A DNA stretch of 64,000 nt from Pimelobacter simplex (GTDB lineage Bacteria > Actinomycetota > Actinomycetes > Propionibacteriales > Nocardioidaceae): contig NZ_FOUK01000003.1 in assembly GCF_900114845.1 (NCBI RefSeq), positions 558,001 to 622,000 on the forward strand, in the 5' to 3' direction. The notes beneath the pieces are model-generated. The model made no database searches and was not told the origin of the DNA. It was given only the letters and a program-made list of their open reading frames with translations. This document shows positions 8,601-18,900 of the stretch, piece after piece (the first letter of the stretch is position 1; each line of letters begins with the position of its first letter). A program made the position numbers and the translations under genes.

Positions 8601-10171
8601 CCCCGCCCGGCACGCCCGCCGCCTTCACCGAGCCGGTCGACGACCCGCTCGCCGACCTGGTGGGGCGCTACGCCCGCACCCACGGGCCCTTCACCTCCGA
8701 CCAGGTCGCGGTCCGGCTCGGGCTCGGCGTGGCCGTCGTCCGGCACACGCTGCAGCGGCTCGAGGCCCAGGGCCGGGTGCTGTCGGGCGAGTTCCGCCCG
8801 GTCGGCGCCGGCGAGGAGTGGTGCGACACCGAGGTGCTGCGCCGGCTGCGCCGCCGCTCGCTGGCCAAGCTGCGCCACGAGATCGAGCCGGTCGAGCCGA
8901 CCACGCTCGCCCGGTTCGCGACCGCCTGGCACCAGATCACCACCGCCAAGGGCCCGCGGGGCGCCGACGGCCTACTCCGCGCCATCGAGCAGCTCGCCGG
9001 GGCCGCCGTCCCGGCCAGCGCGCTCGAGTCGCTGGTCCTGCCCGCCCGGGTGCGCGACTACGAGCCCGCCCTGCTCGACGAGCTGACCGCGACCGGCGAG
9101 GTGCTGTGGGCCGGGCACGGTCCGCTGCCCGGGTCCGACGGCTGGGTCTCGCTGCACCTGGCCGACCGGGCGCACCTCACCCTCCCGCCGCCAGGACCGG
9201 TCGGCGACCCGCTCCAGCAGCGGGTCCTCGACGTGCTGGCGCCGGGCGGCGCCTGGTTCTTCCGCCAGGTCGCCGACCAGGTGGCCCGGGCCGCCCTCGA
9301 CGCCGGCGACGACGCCCCGCTCGACGAGGCCGTCAGCGCCGCGCTCTGGGCGCTCGTCTGGGACGGCCGGCTCACCAACGACACGCTCACCCCGCTCCGC
9401 GCGCTCACCCGATCCGGCCGGGCCGCCCACCGCACCCGTCGCGCCGCACCCCGCCCGGGCCGGCTCTCCCGCACCGGGCCGCCCGACACCGCCGGCCGGT
9501 GGGCCGTCCTCCCGCCGATCGACGCCGACCCGACCCGCCGCGCGCACGCCTCCGCCGAGCAGCTCCTCGAGCGGCACGGCGTCGTCACCCGCGGCGCCGT
9601 CGTCAACGAGCGGGTGCCGGGCGGGTTCGCCGCGATCTACAAGGTGCTCAGCGCCTTCGAGGAGTCCGGCCGCTGCCGGCGCGGCTACTTCGTCGAGGGT
9701 CTGGGCGCCGCCCAATTCGGGTCGGCCGGCGCCGTCGACCGGCTCCGCTCCTACGCTGCGCCCGCCGGCGGTGAGGCGCTCGACCACAAGCCGGTCGCCG
9801 TCGCGCTCGCCGCCACCGACCCGGCCAACCCCTACGGCGCCGCGCTGCCCTGGCCCGCGGCCGACTCCTCCGACGGCGGCGGGCACCGCCCCGGTCGCAA
9901 GGCCGGCGGTCTCGTCGTCCTGGTCGACGGCGCCCTCGTCCTCTACGTCGAGCGCGGCGGACGCACGCTGCTCACCTGGTCCGACGACCCCGACCTGCTC
10001 ACCCCGGCCGCCGAGGCGCTCTCGGCCGCGGTCCGGCGCGGGACGCTCGGCCAGCTCACCGTCGAGAAGGCCGACGGCACCGCCCTGCTCGGCAGCGGCG
10101 GGCCGCTCCGCGACGCGCTCGCCACGGCCGGCTTCATCGCCACGCCGCGCGGGCTGCGGATCCGGGCCTGA
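5630..10171 (+). CDS. lhr: Lhr-type ATP-dependent DNA helicase
   Basis: 1,513 residues, the usual length of long Lhr helicases. The superfamily 2 core lies at the N-terminus: Walker A APTGSGKT (~residue 46) and DEVH box in ILDEVHAVAGTKRG (~172). RecA domain 2 carries VATSSLELGIDMG and the QRVGRAGH arginine-finger motif (~400). The remaining ~900 residues form the winged-helix and Lhr-core/C-terminal regions. Lhr unwinds DNA-RNA hybrids with 3'-5' polarity and acts in DNA repair. Start ATG 5630 is favoured by a GGAGG eight bases upstream. The next gene encodes a Nei-type glycosylase only 22 bp downstream, a common actinobacterial repair pair. Confidence 0.95.
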   Translation: MVTPDPLAAFSEATRTWFRAAFAEPTAAQAGAWDAIGRGHHTLVVAPTGSGKTLSAFLAGIDRLLTTPPPDDRLHRTRVLYVSPLKALAVDVERNLRAPLTGIRQTAERLDPGRPLPEVTVGIRSGDTPAGDRRRLATRPPDVLITTPESLFLILTSQARETLRGVDTVILDEVHAVAGTKRGAHLALSLERLDALLPRPAQRVGLSATVRPTEEVARFLGGSAPVEIVAPPAHKSWDLRVEVPVEDMTELGQVVEDDDPTAPPARASIWPHVEQRVAELIGDHRSTIVFTNGRRTAERLTARLNEIAAGVSADGVEPPAQIMAQSGAAAGAAPVLARTHHGSVSKEQRAQVEDDLKAGRLPAVVATSSLELGIDMGAVDLVLQIASPPSVASALQRVGRAGHQVGETSHGVFFPQHRGDLAPAAVAVARMRTGGIEQLHVPANPLDVLAQQVVAVTAVDEWDVDELYAVVRRSAPYAHLPRSAYDAVLDLLAGRYPSDEFAELRPRITWDRVTGVISGRPGAQRLAVTSGGTIPDRGLYGVFLAGEGTNRRVGELDEEMVYESRVGDVFALGATSWRIEDITHDRVIVTPAPGVPGRLPFWKGDTAGRPTELGEAIGAFTRELGALPEADATARAREIGLDDNAASNLVGYLREQVDATRLLPSDLTVLVERFRDELGDWRLAVHSPYGTAVHSPWALAINARLRERYGIDGQALASDDGIVIRIPDTDAEPPGADLIVFEPDEIEEIVTREVGGSALFAARFRECAARALLLPRRDPGRRSPLWQQRQRAAALLEVAVRYPSFPIVLETVREVLNDVYDLPGLVTLLRRVDQREVAVTEVETTQPSPYARTLMFGYVAQFVYEGDSPLAERRAAALTLDQGLLAELLGRAELRELLDPDVLAEVEAELQRTVPDRRARDAEGLTDLLRLLGPLTLDEVSLRARDDAPVAEWLADLTAARRVVAVRMPYGDAWAAVEDVARLRDGLGVPAPPGTPAAFTEPVDDPLADLVGRYARTHGPFTSDQVAVRLGLGVAVVRHTLQRLEAQGRVLSGEFRPVGAGEEWCDTEVLRRLRRRSLAKLRHEIEPVEPTTLARFATAWHQITTAKGPRGADGLLRAIEQLAGAAVPASALESLVLPARVRDYEPALLDELTATGEVLWAGHGPLPGSDGWVSLHLADRAHLTLPPPGPVGDPLQQRVLDVLAPGGAWFFRQVADQVARAALDAGDDAPLDEAVSAALWALVWDGRLTNDTLTPLRALTRSGRAAHRTRRAAPRPGRLSRTGPPDTAGRWAVLPPIDADPTRRAHASAEQLLERHGVVTRGAVVNERVPGGFAAIYKVLSAFEESGRCRRGYFVEGLGAAQFGSAGAVDRLRSYAAPAGGEALDHKPVAVALAATDPANPYGAALPWPAADSSDGGGHRPGRKAGGLVVLVDGALVLYVERGGRTLLTWSDDPDLLTPAAEALSAAVRRGTLGQLTVEKADGTALLGSGGPLRDALATAGFIATPRGLRIRA

Positions 10172-10193
10172 GGCCGAGGACCGAGGAGCCGCC

Positions 10194-10994
10194 GTGCCCG
10201 AGGGAGACGCCGTCCGCCGTACGGCCGACCGGCTCGACCGGGCCCTCGCCGGCGCCACCCTGCTGGCCAGCGACTTCCGGGTCCCGCAGCTGGCCACCAC
10301 CGACCTGTCCGGCGCCGTGGTCGAGCGGACCGGCACCCACGGCAAGCACCTGCTCACCCGGCTCACCACGGCCGACGGCGTCCCGCTGACCCTGCACACC
10401 CACCTCAAGATGGAGGGCAGCTGGCGCGTCGTCCGGGCCGGCGAGCACTGGCCGGGGCCGGCCCACGAGGCCCGGGTCGCGCTGCGCACCGACCGAGTCG
10501 AGGCGATCGGGTTCCGGCTCGGCCTGGTCGAGCTGCTGCCCACCGCCGGCGAGGACGCCGTCGTCGGCCACCTCGGGCCCGACCTGCTCGGCGCCTGGAC
10601 CCCCGACGACGAGGCCACCGCGCTCGCCCGGCTGGTCGCCGTACCGGAGCGGGTGCTGGGCGAGGCGCTCCTCGACCAGACCGTCGTCGCCGGGATCGGC
10701 ACCATCTGGCTCGCCGAGACCTGCTTCGTCCAGGGCGCCCACCCGCTCGGGCCGGTCGCCGCCGTCGCCGACCCGCTGCGCCTCCTGCGCCGGGCCCGGG
10801 CACTGCTCCGCTCCGGCCGCGAGCACGGCCAGCCGCTCACCACCGGCAACCGGCGCGACCCGGTCTGGGTCTACCGCCGCCAGCGCCGTCCCTGCCTGCG
10901 CTGCGGGACCCCCATCGAGGCCGGCACCGTCGGCCCACCCGGCCGCGAGCGGACGACGTACTGGTGCCCCCGCTGCCAGCCGGCACCTGCGTGA
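10194..10994 (+). CDS. nei2: Fpg/Nei family DNA glycosylase (endonuclease VIII type)
   Basis: 266 residues from GTG 10194, giving the family N-terminus PEGDAV: Pro2 is the catalytic nucleophile after Met removal and Glu3 the proton donor, with GAGGAG upstream as ribosome site. Internal landmarks are GKHLLTRL (Lys of the active site) and LHTHLKMEGSW. The C-terminal zinc finger is intact: CLRCGTPI...TYWCPRCQ. The enzyme removes oxidised bases and cleaves the abasic site. It probably forms an operon with lhr 22 bp upstream. Assignment to the Nei2 subgroup is from PEGD rather than PELP at the N-terminus. Confidence 0.9.
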   Translation: MPEGDAVRRTADRLDRALAGATLLASDFRVPQLATTDLSGAVVERTGTHGKHLLTRLTTADGVPLTLHTHLKMEGSWRVVRAGEHWPGPAHEARVALRTDRVEAIGFRLGLVELLPTAGEDAVVGHLGPDLLGAWTPDDEATALARLVAVPERVLGEALLDQTVVAGIGTIWLAETCFVQGAHPLGPVAAVADPLRLLRRARALLRSGREHGQPLTTGNRRDPVWVYRRQRRPCLRCGTPIEAGTVGPPGRERTTYWCPRCQPAPA

Positions 10995-11050
10995 CCTGGG
11001 TCTCCTCGCGCGCCAGGAACGTCCGACCGCCCGCCGTTCGTTGACCTGGC

Positions 11051-11926
11051 ATGCACCGCCATTTCAACGGGCTCAAGACCGCGGGCCTCTTCGGCGCGAT
11101 CTTCGCGCTGCTGCTCGCCGTCGGTGGCCTCATCGCCGCTGCCACGGGCAGCTCCGCCTTCATCTGGATCTTCGCGCTCATCGGTGTGGCCACCACGGCC
11201 TACGGCTACTGGAACTCCGACAAGCTCGCCATCAAGGCGATGCACGCCTACCCGGTGACCGAGTCCCAGCAGCCGGCCATGTACCGCATCGTCCGCGAGC
11301 TCTCCACCGCCGCGAACCAGCCGATGCCGGCCCTCTTCGTCTCCCCCACCCAGGCCCCCAACGCCTTCGCGACCGGCCGCAACCCCCAGAACGCCGCCGT
11401 CTGCTGCACCGAGGGCATCCTCGGCCTGCTCGACGAGCGCGAGCTGCGCGGCGTCCTCGGGCACGAGCTGATGCACGTCTACAACCGCGACATCCTCACC
11501 GGCTCGGTCGCGGCGGCCGTGGCCGGCGTGATCAGCTCGGTCGCGCAGTTCCTCGCCTTCTCGTCGATCTTCGGCGGCGGCAGCAACGACGAGCGCCCCA
11601 ACCCGCTCGTCATGATCGGCACCGCCCTGCTCGCCCCCTTCGCCGCGGCCGTCATCCAGATGGCGATCAGCCGCACCCGCGAGTACGACGCCGACGAGGA
11701 CGGCGCCCGCCTCACCGGCGACCCGCTCGCCCTGGCCTCGGCGCTGCGCAAGCTCGAGTCCGGCACCGCCCGCGCTCCCCTCGCGCCCACCCCGCAGCTG
11801 CAGAACGCCAGCCACATGATGATCGCGAACCCGTTCCGGGCGGCCGACGTCCAGCGGATGTTCTCGACCCACCCGCCGATGGACGAGCGGATCGCGCGGC
11901 TGGAGAACATGGCCCGGCAGCGCTGA
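11051..11926 (+). CDS. htpX: Zinc metalloprotease HtpX (M48B)
   Basis: 291 residues, typical for HtpX. It has two N-terminal TM segments (residues ~10-50), then the zinc motif HELMH in LGHELMHVYNRDIL (~His138, Glu139, His142) and the third ligand Glu in SRTREYDADEDGA (~210). A pair of hydrophobic segments lies between them. HtpX is a membrane-embedded protease that degrades damaged or misassembled membrane proteins. It lies alone on the plus strand between nei2 and a convergent clgR; the 3' gap contains two strong palindromes that likely end transcription from both sides. A link to the neighbouring proteolysis regulator ClgR is contextual inference. Confidence 0.92.
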   Translation: MHRHFNGLKTAGLFGAIFALLLAVGGLIAAATGSSAFIWIFALIGVATTAYGYWNSDKLAIKAMHAYPVTESQQPAMYRIVRELSTAANQPMPALFVSPTQAPNAFATGRNPQNAAVCCTEGILGLLDERELRGVLGHELMHVYNRDILTGSVAAAVAGVISSVAQFLAFSSIFGGGSNDERPNPLVMIGTALLAPFAAAVIQMAISRTREYDADEDGARLTGDPLALASALRKLESGTARAPLAPTPQLQNASHMMIANPFRAADVQRMFSTHPPMDERIARLENMARQR

Positions 11927-11944
11927 GGCGCAACTAGACGTACA

Positions 11945-12012
11945 AAACTCACGCTGGACCGACGGAACTTCATCGGTCCAGCGTGAGTTTCGCCGGTCGA
12001 CCGGCGAAACTC
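11945..12012. repeat. Two overlapping perfect palindromes between htpX and clgR
   Basis: The first is an 18-bp perfect stem: 11945-11962 (AAACTCACGCTGGACCGA) pairs with 11973-11990 across a 10-base loop. The second is a 28-bp perfect palindrome at 11985-12012 with centre CCGGTCGACCGG. They share GAGTTT (11985-11990), so the two hairpins cannot form fully at the same time. Lying between convergent genes, the structure can serve as a bidirectional terminator; it could equally be a dispersed palindromic repeat. Confidence 0.8.
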
Positions 12013-12023
12013 CCGCGGCCGAA

Positions 12024-12332
12024 TCAGGCGGCCGAGGCCACGACCTCACCCGCACGACGCGGCGCGATCGGGGTCGGCACGGGGCCGAGCAGGGCGGCCT
12101 CTTCGAGGGCCACGGCGTCGGCGACGTCGCGCAGGACGTCGGACAGCGGGACGTCGAGGGCCTCGCAGAGCGAGGCGAGCAGCTCGGAGGAGGCCTCCTT
12201 CTGGCCGCGCTCGATCTCCGAGATGTAGCCGAGGCTGACCCGAGCAGCGCCGGAGACCTCGCGGAGGGTCAGCCCGAGCTCAGCACGACGGCTGCGCAGG
12301 ATGTCACCGAGCGAGCGGCGGAAGAGCACCAT
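12024..12332 (-). CDS. clgR: ClgR-like XRE-family transcriptional regulator
   Basis: 102 residues. A single HTH_XRE domain covers residues ~8-65 ([20 protein letters not shown] then [17 protein letters not shown]). The C-terminal tail ends in alanines (VVASAA), a hydrophobic end expected of a Clp-degraded regulator. ClgR in Streptomyces and Corynebacterium activates clpP1P2, clpC and other proteolysis genes and is itself a Clp substrate. Downstream of cinA and pgsA as in many actinobacteria, which supports the name. The gap to cinA is only 48 bp, so the two may be cotranscribed. I did not find a convincing ClgR operator here. Confidence 0.85.
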   Translation of the reverse strand: MVLFRRSLGDILRSRRAELGLTLREVSGAARVSLGYISEIERGQKEASSELLASLCEALDVPLSDVLRDVADAVALEEAALLGPVPTPIAPRRAGEVVASAA

Positions 12333-12380
12333 CTCGATCTCCTCTCCGGGGTCGTGGAACGACGGGTCGTGGCTCCAACG

Positions 12381-12902
12381 CTACCCGAGCCCCGAATCTT
12401 CCGCGGGACGCCCGGCCGCTGAGACCCCGTCGAGCTCCTCGGTCAGCGCGGCGAGGGCCGCCAGGACCGTCGCGTCCTGGATCTCACCCCGCCCGCCGCC
12501 GAGCTCGAGCGCGACCACGCGCGTCGCCTCGGGGCCGGCCAGGCCGACGTACACGGTGCCGACGGGCTTGTCCTCCTGGCGCTCCGGACCGGCCACGCCC
12601 GTGGTGCTCAGCGCGTAGTCGGCGCCCACGAGACGCCGGACGCCCTCGGCCATGGCGCGGGCGCAGGGCGCCGAGACGACGCCGTCGCGGTCGACGACGT
12701 CCTGCGGGACGCCGAGCACCTCGACCTTGACCTGCGTCTGGTAGCTCACCACCCCGCCGACGAAGACGTGCGACGAGCCGGGCACGTCGGTCAGCCGCGC
12801 GGCGAGCCGCCCGCCGGTGAGCGACTCGGCGGTCGCGACGCTGGCCCCGCGCGCACGCAGGGCATGGACGAGAGCCTCGGCCGGTGTTCCCACGACACGC
12901 AT
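12381..12902 (-). CDS. pncC: CinA C-terminal-type nicotinamide-nucleotide amidohydrolase
   Basis: 173 residues from ATG 12902 (MRVVGTPAEALVHALRARG); an ATG 15 bases upstream is the alternative. Family landmarks: VATAESLTGGRLAARLTDVPGSS with the catalytic Ser/Lys-type motif, GGVVSYQTQVKVEVLGV, and STTGVAGPERQEDKPVGTVYVG. The enzyme deamidates NMN to nicotinic acid mononucleotide in pyridine-nucleotide salvage. This is the stand-alone C-terminal domain without the N-terminal molybdopterin-binding half of full CinA. In many actinobacteria it directly follows pgsA; here the 8-kb nuclease gene lies between them. Confidence 0.9.
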   Translation of the reverse strand: MRVVGTPAEALVHALRARGASVATAESLTGGRLAARLTDVPGSSHVFVGGVVSYQTQVKVEVLGVPQDVVDRDGVVSAPCARAMAEGVRRLVGADYALSTTGVAGPERQEDKPVGTVYVGLAGPEATRVVALELGGGRGEIQDATVLAALAALTEELDGVSAAGRPAEDSGLG

Positions 12903-12964
12903 GGTGTCACGGGCCACCGACCGAGGCTCTCGGCGAGGTGCTTCCCGGATCAGATCCGGTCAGG

Positions 12965-15900
12965 TCAGCGGCGGACCACCCAGACCGACGTGACCGTCTT
13001 CTGCGGCAGCAGCGCGCTGCTGCCCAGGTAGGTGACCGTGACCTTCTTGCGGCCGACCGAGGTCGACTTGCCGAGCTTGACCACGGCCTTGCCGTTGACC
13101 ACGGTGACGGTCTTGGCGGGCAGGCCCTTGACCTTGACCTTCACCTTGCCGGTGACCGGCTCGCGGTCGGCGTTGACCAGCGAGACGGTGACGGTCAGCT
13201 TGGTCTTCTTGACCTTGATCTTGCCCGGAGCGGTCTTGACCGACATCGTCACCGCGCCCTTGGCGACCGGCACGGTCTGCGCGGACGAGACGATCGCGTC
13301 CTTGTAGTCGGGCGCGGTGGCCCGCACCTGGACGGTGATCCGCTTGCCGGCCAGGGCTCCCTTGAGCCGCAGCGTGCTCCCGGTGACCCCCGCGATCGGC
13401 GCGCCGTTGGCGAACCACTCGTAGGTCAGCGAGGCCGGCGTCGGCACCCAGGTCCCGGCGTTAGCCGTGAGCACCTTGCCGACCCGGACGGTCCCGGAGA
13501 TCGTCGGCGTGGGCTGCGTGGTGAACGACTTCTTGTCCACCTCGGCCGTCGGGTCGGAGACCGCGACCCCGTCGTCGTAGCCGTCGGCCTTGACCGTGAC
13601 CCGGACCGTGATCTCCTTGCCGACCTCGGCACCGGTGAGGGTGTACTTGTCGGCGGTGGCGCCGGTGATCTCGGCACCCTCGGCCAGCCACTGGTACGCC
13701 GTCGAGGTCGGCGTCGGCGTCCACGTGCCCGCCGTGGCGGACAGCTCGGAGCCGGCCTGCGCCGTACCGGTGATCGCCGGCTTGGCGTCGTTGGCGAACG
13801 CCCCCTTGGCCACGGCGGCCGTCGGGTCGGAGATCGCCACGCCGTCGGCGTAGCCGTCGGCCTTGACCGTCACCTCGACCGTGATCACCTTGCCGGCCTG
13901 TGCGGCCGTCGGGGTGAGCTTGTCCGTGGTGGCGCCGGTGATCTCGGCGCCGTCGGCCAGCCACTGGTAGGCGGTCGACGTCGGCGCCGGGGTCCAGGTG
14001 CCCGCCGTGGTGGACAGCTCGACGCCGACCTTCGGCGTACCGGTGATCGCCGGCTTGGTGTCGTTGACGAAGCCGCCCTGGGCAACGGTGATCGGGACGA
14101 CCACCTCGGTACCGGTGGTGCCCCCGACCAGCGTCAGCGACGTGGCGCCGGCCGGCTGGTTCGCCGGCAGGGTGACGTCGACGTGGGCGGTGCCGTACTG
14201 GTCGTAGACGGCGGTGCCGATCGTGTTGTCGAGGGTCGCGGTCCCGATCTGCTGGTTGCCCAGCTTGACCTGGATCTCGGTGTCCTTGGCGTCCGCGGCC
14301 GTCGACATGGTCCACGAGCTCACGTCGAGGACGACGTGGCCCCCCGGCTGGTACGACGCCGGGGCGCCGGCCGGGAACACGATCCCGACCGCACGCTGGC
14401 TGGAGTCGAGCGGGAGCGGGGTGCTCGCCGCCTTGGCCGCGAGGTAGTCCACCATCGCCTGCAGGTCGACCTTGCCCGTGTCGGCCCGGCTGGTGCCCTC
14501 CTTGAGCTCGAAGAAGTTGTCACCGCCCGAGGCGAGGAACGAGTTCACCGTGACCGAGTACGTCGCGCCGAGGTCGATCGGCGTCCCGTTGAGCCACATG
14601 CCCGTGACCGTGCCCTCGAAGGTGGCCGTCCCCTGCACCGTCACCGGCTTCTCGGCGTAGGTGTAGGTGAAGCCCTCCGAGACGCCGAGCCGCAGGAACG
14701 GCCGGGTCGGGACCTTGCCGGTCCCGTCGCGCTGCCACTGCTGCTCGAGCACCTTCTTGATCTGGGCGCCGGTGAGCTTCATGTTCATCAGGGTGTTGGC
14801 GAACGGCTGGACGACGGCGGCCTGCTTGTAGCTCAGGACGCGGTCACCGATCTGCGCGGTGGAGTCGGGGTGCGCGTCGAGGTAGGCCTGGTCGACGACC
14901 GTGCCGCCCATGTCCTGACGCAGACCGCCCGGGTTCATGAACGCGATCTGCGCGCTTCCCGACTCCGGCTTCTCGGTCGCCCAGCGCTGGACCTCGGCGA
15001 CGAGGTTGCCCAGTGCGGACTCGCCGCCGCGGTTCTCGTTGCCGTTGCTCAGCTTGGCCCGGTTGAAGACCCCGCCGAGCTCGCCGAGCTCCTTGGCACC
15101 GAGCACGTCGGCCTTGCTCACGGCGGCGTCGACGATGGCCTGCACCGCCGGGTCAGCCGGGTAGAGCGCCGTCGGCAGCAGCGGGCCGCTGCCGTCAGGG
15201 TCCGTCGTCATCAGCGGCAGGATCGCGGTGTCGAGCCCGACCACCTTGCCGGACTCGTCGACCGAGAACTCCAGCTGGTTGAGGTTCATGCCGTACTGGC
15301 CGGACGAGACGACCGGACGCTGGGTGACCGCGCGGCCCTCGCTCGCCCAGTCCGCCACCGGGAAGGAGCAGTTGTAGGCAAGGTGGGTGTGGCCGGAGAC
15401 GATCGCGTCGACGTCGGAGGAGACGTTCTGGGTGATATTGCCCCAGGTCGTCGCCGGGTCGGTGAACTGCGTCGAGGTGCAGTCGGTGACCGGCGAGCCC
15501 TCGTGCACGAGCATGACCACCACGTCGGCGCCCTGCGTGCGCAGGTCGGCGGCCTCGGTGTTGACCGAGTCAACGATGTCGTCGACCCGCAGGTCGGCGA
15601 TCCCGGACGGCGAGACCAGCGTGGGCAGGTCCTCGGTGACCGCACCCACGAACCCGACGTCGACCCCGTCGATCGTCTTGATCCAGGTCGCCGGGACGGC
15701 GTCGTCACCGGTGGCCTTGACCTTGAGGTTGGCCGCGAGGTACTTCCACTGCGCGCCGCCGAGCGGGTTGGAGGTGGCGTCGTAGTCGGCCATGATCCGG
15801 TTGACGAGGTCGTCGTAGCCCTGGTCGAGCTCGTGGTTGCCGACCGCCGAGACGTCGAGACCGGCCTCGTTGAGCGCGTCGATCGTCGGCTTGTCCTTCT

Positions 15901-18900
15901 GGATGAAGGACTCGAACGTCGAGGCTCCGACGAGGTCGCCCGCCGCCGCGAAGATCGTGTTCGGGTTGTCGGTCCGCAGCTTCTTGACCGCGCCGGAGAG
16001 GACGGCGGCGCCGGCCTCGCGGTTGGCGGCCGTGGGCAGGAGGCGGCCGTGGAAGTCGTTGGTGCCGAGCACCTGGATCTTCCGCACGTCGTCGACCTTG
16101 ATGACGTAGGGCACCGAGGTCTTGGTCGTCGGCCCGTAGACCGTCAGCGTGACGTCGCCATCGGGCACGTCGGCGGGCAGCTGCACGGAGACCGCGGCGG
16201 TGCCGTAGTCGTCGTAGGGCCGGTTGCCGAGGGCGTTGTCGACGTCGACCGTGCCGAGCACGTCGTTGCCGAGCTTGACCTGGAGCTGGGTGTCGGTGGC
16301 GTCGCCGTTGGCCGACATCGCCCACGAGCCGACCGAGAACTTCACGGTGTCACCGGAGCGGTAGGTGTCCGGGGCGTCGGCGGCCGGCGTGAGGCGGACC
16401 GCACGCTGGCTGTAGTCGACCGGAAGCGGGCTCCCCACGGGGAACTGCTTCATGTAGTCGACCATCGCCTGCAGGTCGACCTGACCGGTGTCGACCTTCT
16501 GGGTGCCGTTGGCGAGCTCCCAGAAGTTGTCGCCACCGCCGCCGAGGAACGAGTTGACCGTCACCGAGTAGGTCGTGGCGGGGTCGATCGGCTGGCCGTC
16601 GAGCCACATGCCGGTGATCTCGCCCTTGACCGTCTGGACGGGCGGCGAGTTGGGCACGCTGACCGTCTCGGGCGTCTCGGTGTAGGTGTAGGTGAAGCCC
16701 TTCGACACGCCGAGGCGCAGGAACGGGCGCGACGGGACGCCGCCCTGGGCGGTGCGCTGCCACTGCTGCTCGAGGACCTTCTTGAGCTGGGCCCCGGTCA
16801 GCTTCATGTTGACCAGCGTGTTGGCGAACGGCTGGACGTCGGCCGCCTCGCGGTAGCTGAGCGAGCGCTGCCCGCCGTCGGCCGTCCCGGTCATGTCGGC
16901 ACGCAGGCCGCCCGGGTTCATGAACGCGATGTCGGTGTCGATGCCGGCCTTGTCGGTGGCCCAGCGCTGGACCTCCGCGACCTGGTTGTTCAGCGTCGAC
17001 TCGCCACCGCGGTTCTCGGTGGAGTTGCCGCCCGGCAGGTAGCGCGCCCGGTTGAAGCCACCCTCCATGTAGCCGAGCTTCACGGCGCCGGCGGTCTCCG
17101 CGTGGGTGACGGCGGCGTTGACGATGGCCTGGACGTCCGGGTCGGGCGCGTAGCCGACACCGGCGGCCGCGACGATCTCCTGGGTGACGACGGCGAGCTG
17201 GCCGGACGTCGTGTCGAACTTGAAGACCAGCTTGTTGAGGTTCGTGCCGTACTGACCGGCCGAGACCACCGGACGCTGCGTCACCGCGCGGCCACCGACG
17301 ACCCACTGGGGCACGGTGTACTTGCAGTTGTAGGCCAGGTGGGTGTGCCCGGAGATGATCGCGTCGACCTGGGCCGACGTGTTCTGGACGATATTGCCCC
17401 ACGTGGTGGAGGCGTCGGTGCCCGACGAGCAGCTCGTCGTCGGAGCGCCCTCGTGCACCAGCAGGATCACCAGGTCCGCACCGTCGTTCTTGAGGTCGGT
17501 GGCGGCGGCGTTGGTCGCGTCGACGACGTCGGACACGGTCACGCCCTGGATGCCAGCCGGGTTGACGAGGGCCGGGAGGTCCTCGGTCACCGCACCGACG
17601 AAGCCGACCTTGACGCCGTCGATGGTCTTGGTCCAGGTCTCGGCGAGCTTGTCCGGCTGGCCGGCCGGCTCGTTGACGTTGGCCGCGATGTACTCCCAGT
17701 CGGCCCGGTTCTGGATCCGGTTGACGAAGTCGTCGTAGCCGCGGTCGAACTCGTGGTTGCCCGCCGCGGAGACCTCGAGGCCCATCGCGTTGAGGGCGTC
17801 GATCGTCGGGTTGTCGTCCTGGATGAAGGACTCGAACGTCGAGGCGCCGACCAGGTCGCCGGCGGCGGCGAAGATGGTGTTCGGGTTCTCGGCGCGCAGC
17901 TCCTCGACGGCCGTCGCGAACGGCCCCGCGCCGGCCGCGTTGCCGCCGTCGGGCAGCAGGCGGCCGTGGAAGTCGTTGGTCCCGAGGACCTGGATCTCCT
18001 TGTACGTCGCACCGCTCGGCTCGGGCAGGTCCAGGCCGACGATCTCCGGGTTGTGGTCGGAGGTCGCGAACGGGAGGGTCGGCTGCCAGAAGTCGGTGAC
18101 GTTGTAGTTGTAGCGGCTGTACTGGTACGAGATCGCCTCGTTGGCGTTGATCTCCCAGATGTCCGCGCCGGTCACCAGTGCCTTGGCGGCGGGGTTGCCG
18201 AGCACGTGGTCGAGCGAGCCGGACAGGCCCGAGTGCGAGTACGACATCTCGCCCTCGGTGTCGGACTCGATCGGGGCGTAGCCGCCGTTCTTGAGGATCT
18301 TGATCGGCTCCTCGCCCGAGTACGAGTTGAAGTCGCCGGCCAGGAAGATCGCGTCGATGCCGCGCTCGGCCGAGAAGTCGTCAGCGAACTGGACCAGGCG
18401 GGTGGCCTGGCGCTTGCGGTCGCCGTTGAAGGCGCCGGTGTCGTCGTTGTTGGCGTTGTCGCCGGTGGCCGGCGGGACGCCCGCGGGGTTGTCGCCCTTG
18501 GACTTGAAGTGGTTGACGATCACGCCGAAGGCGTCGTCGTCCGCGGCACCGGTGCGCTTGAACGCCTGGGCCAGCGGCTCGCGGGCGTTGGCGAACTCGT
18601 CGGTGCCGAAGAGGATCTCGGACTGGCCGACGGGGGTCACCGCGGCGGGCTTGTAGATGAAGGCCGGGCGGATGGTGTCCTGCTCGGCGATCGCCTGCGC
18701 GGTGGTCGCGGAGCCGGGGCTGCGCACGTACTTCCAGGTGCCGGCGCCCTCGATGTTGTTGAGGAGCTGGACCAGGCGCCCGACCGCGTCGTCGCGGTTG
18801 GTCTCGCCGGGGAGCTTGATCGAGTTCTCGATCTCCTCGAGGCCGATCACGTCGGCGTCCATGTCGACGATGGTCTTGGCGAGCTTGGCCTCCTGGCGCG

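Noticed and set aside
6077..8932. 951-codon antisense frame inside lhr
   Set aside because: Composition of a codon-bias shadow; lhr is intact across it.
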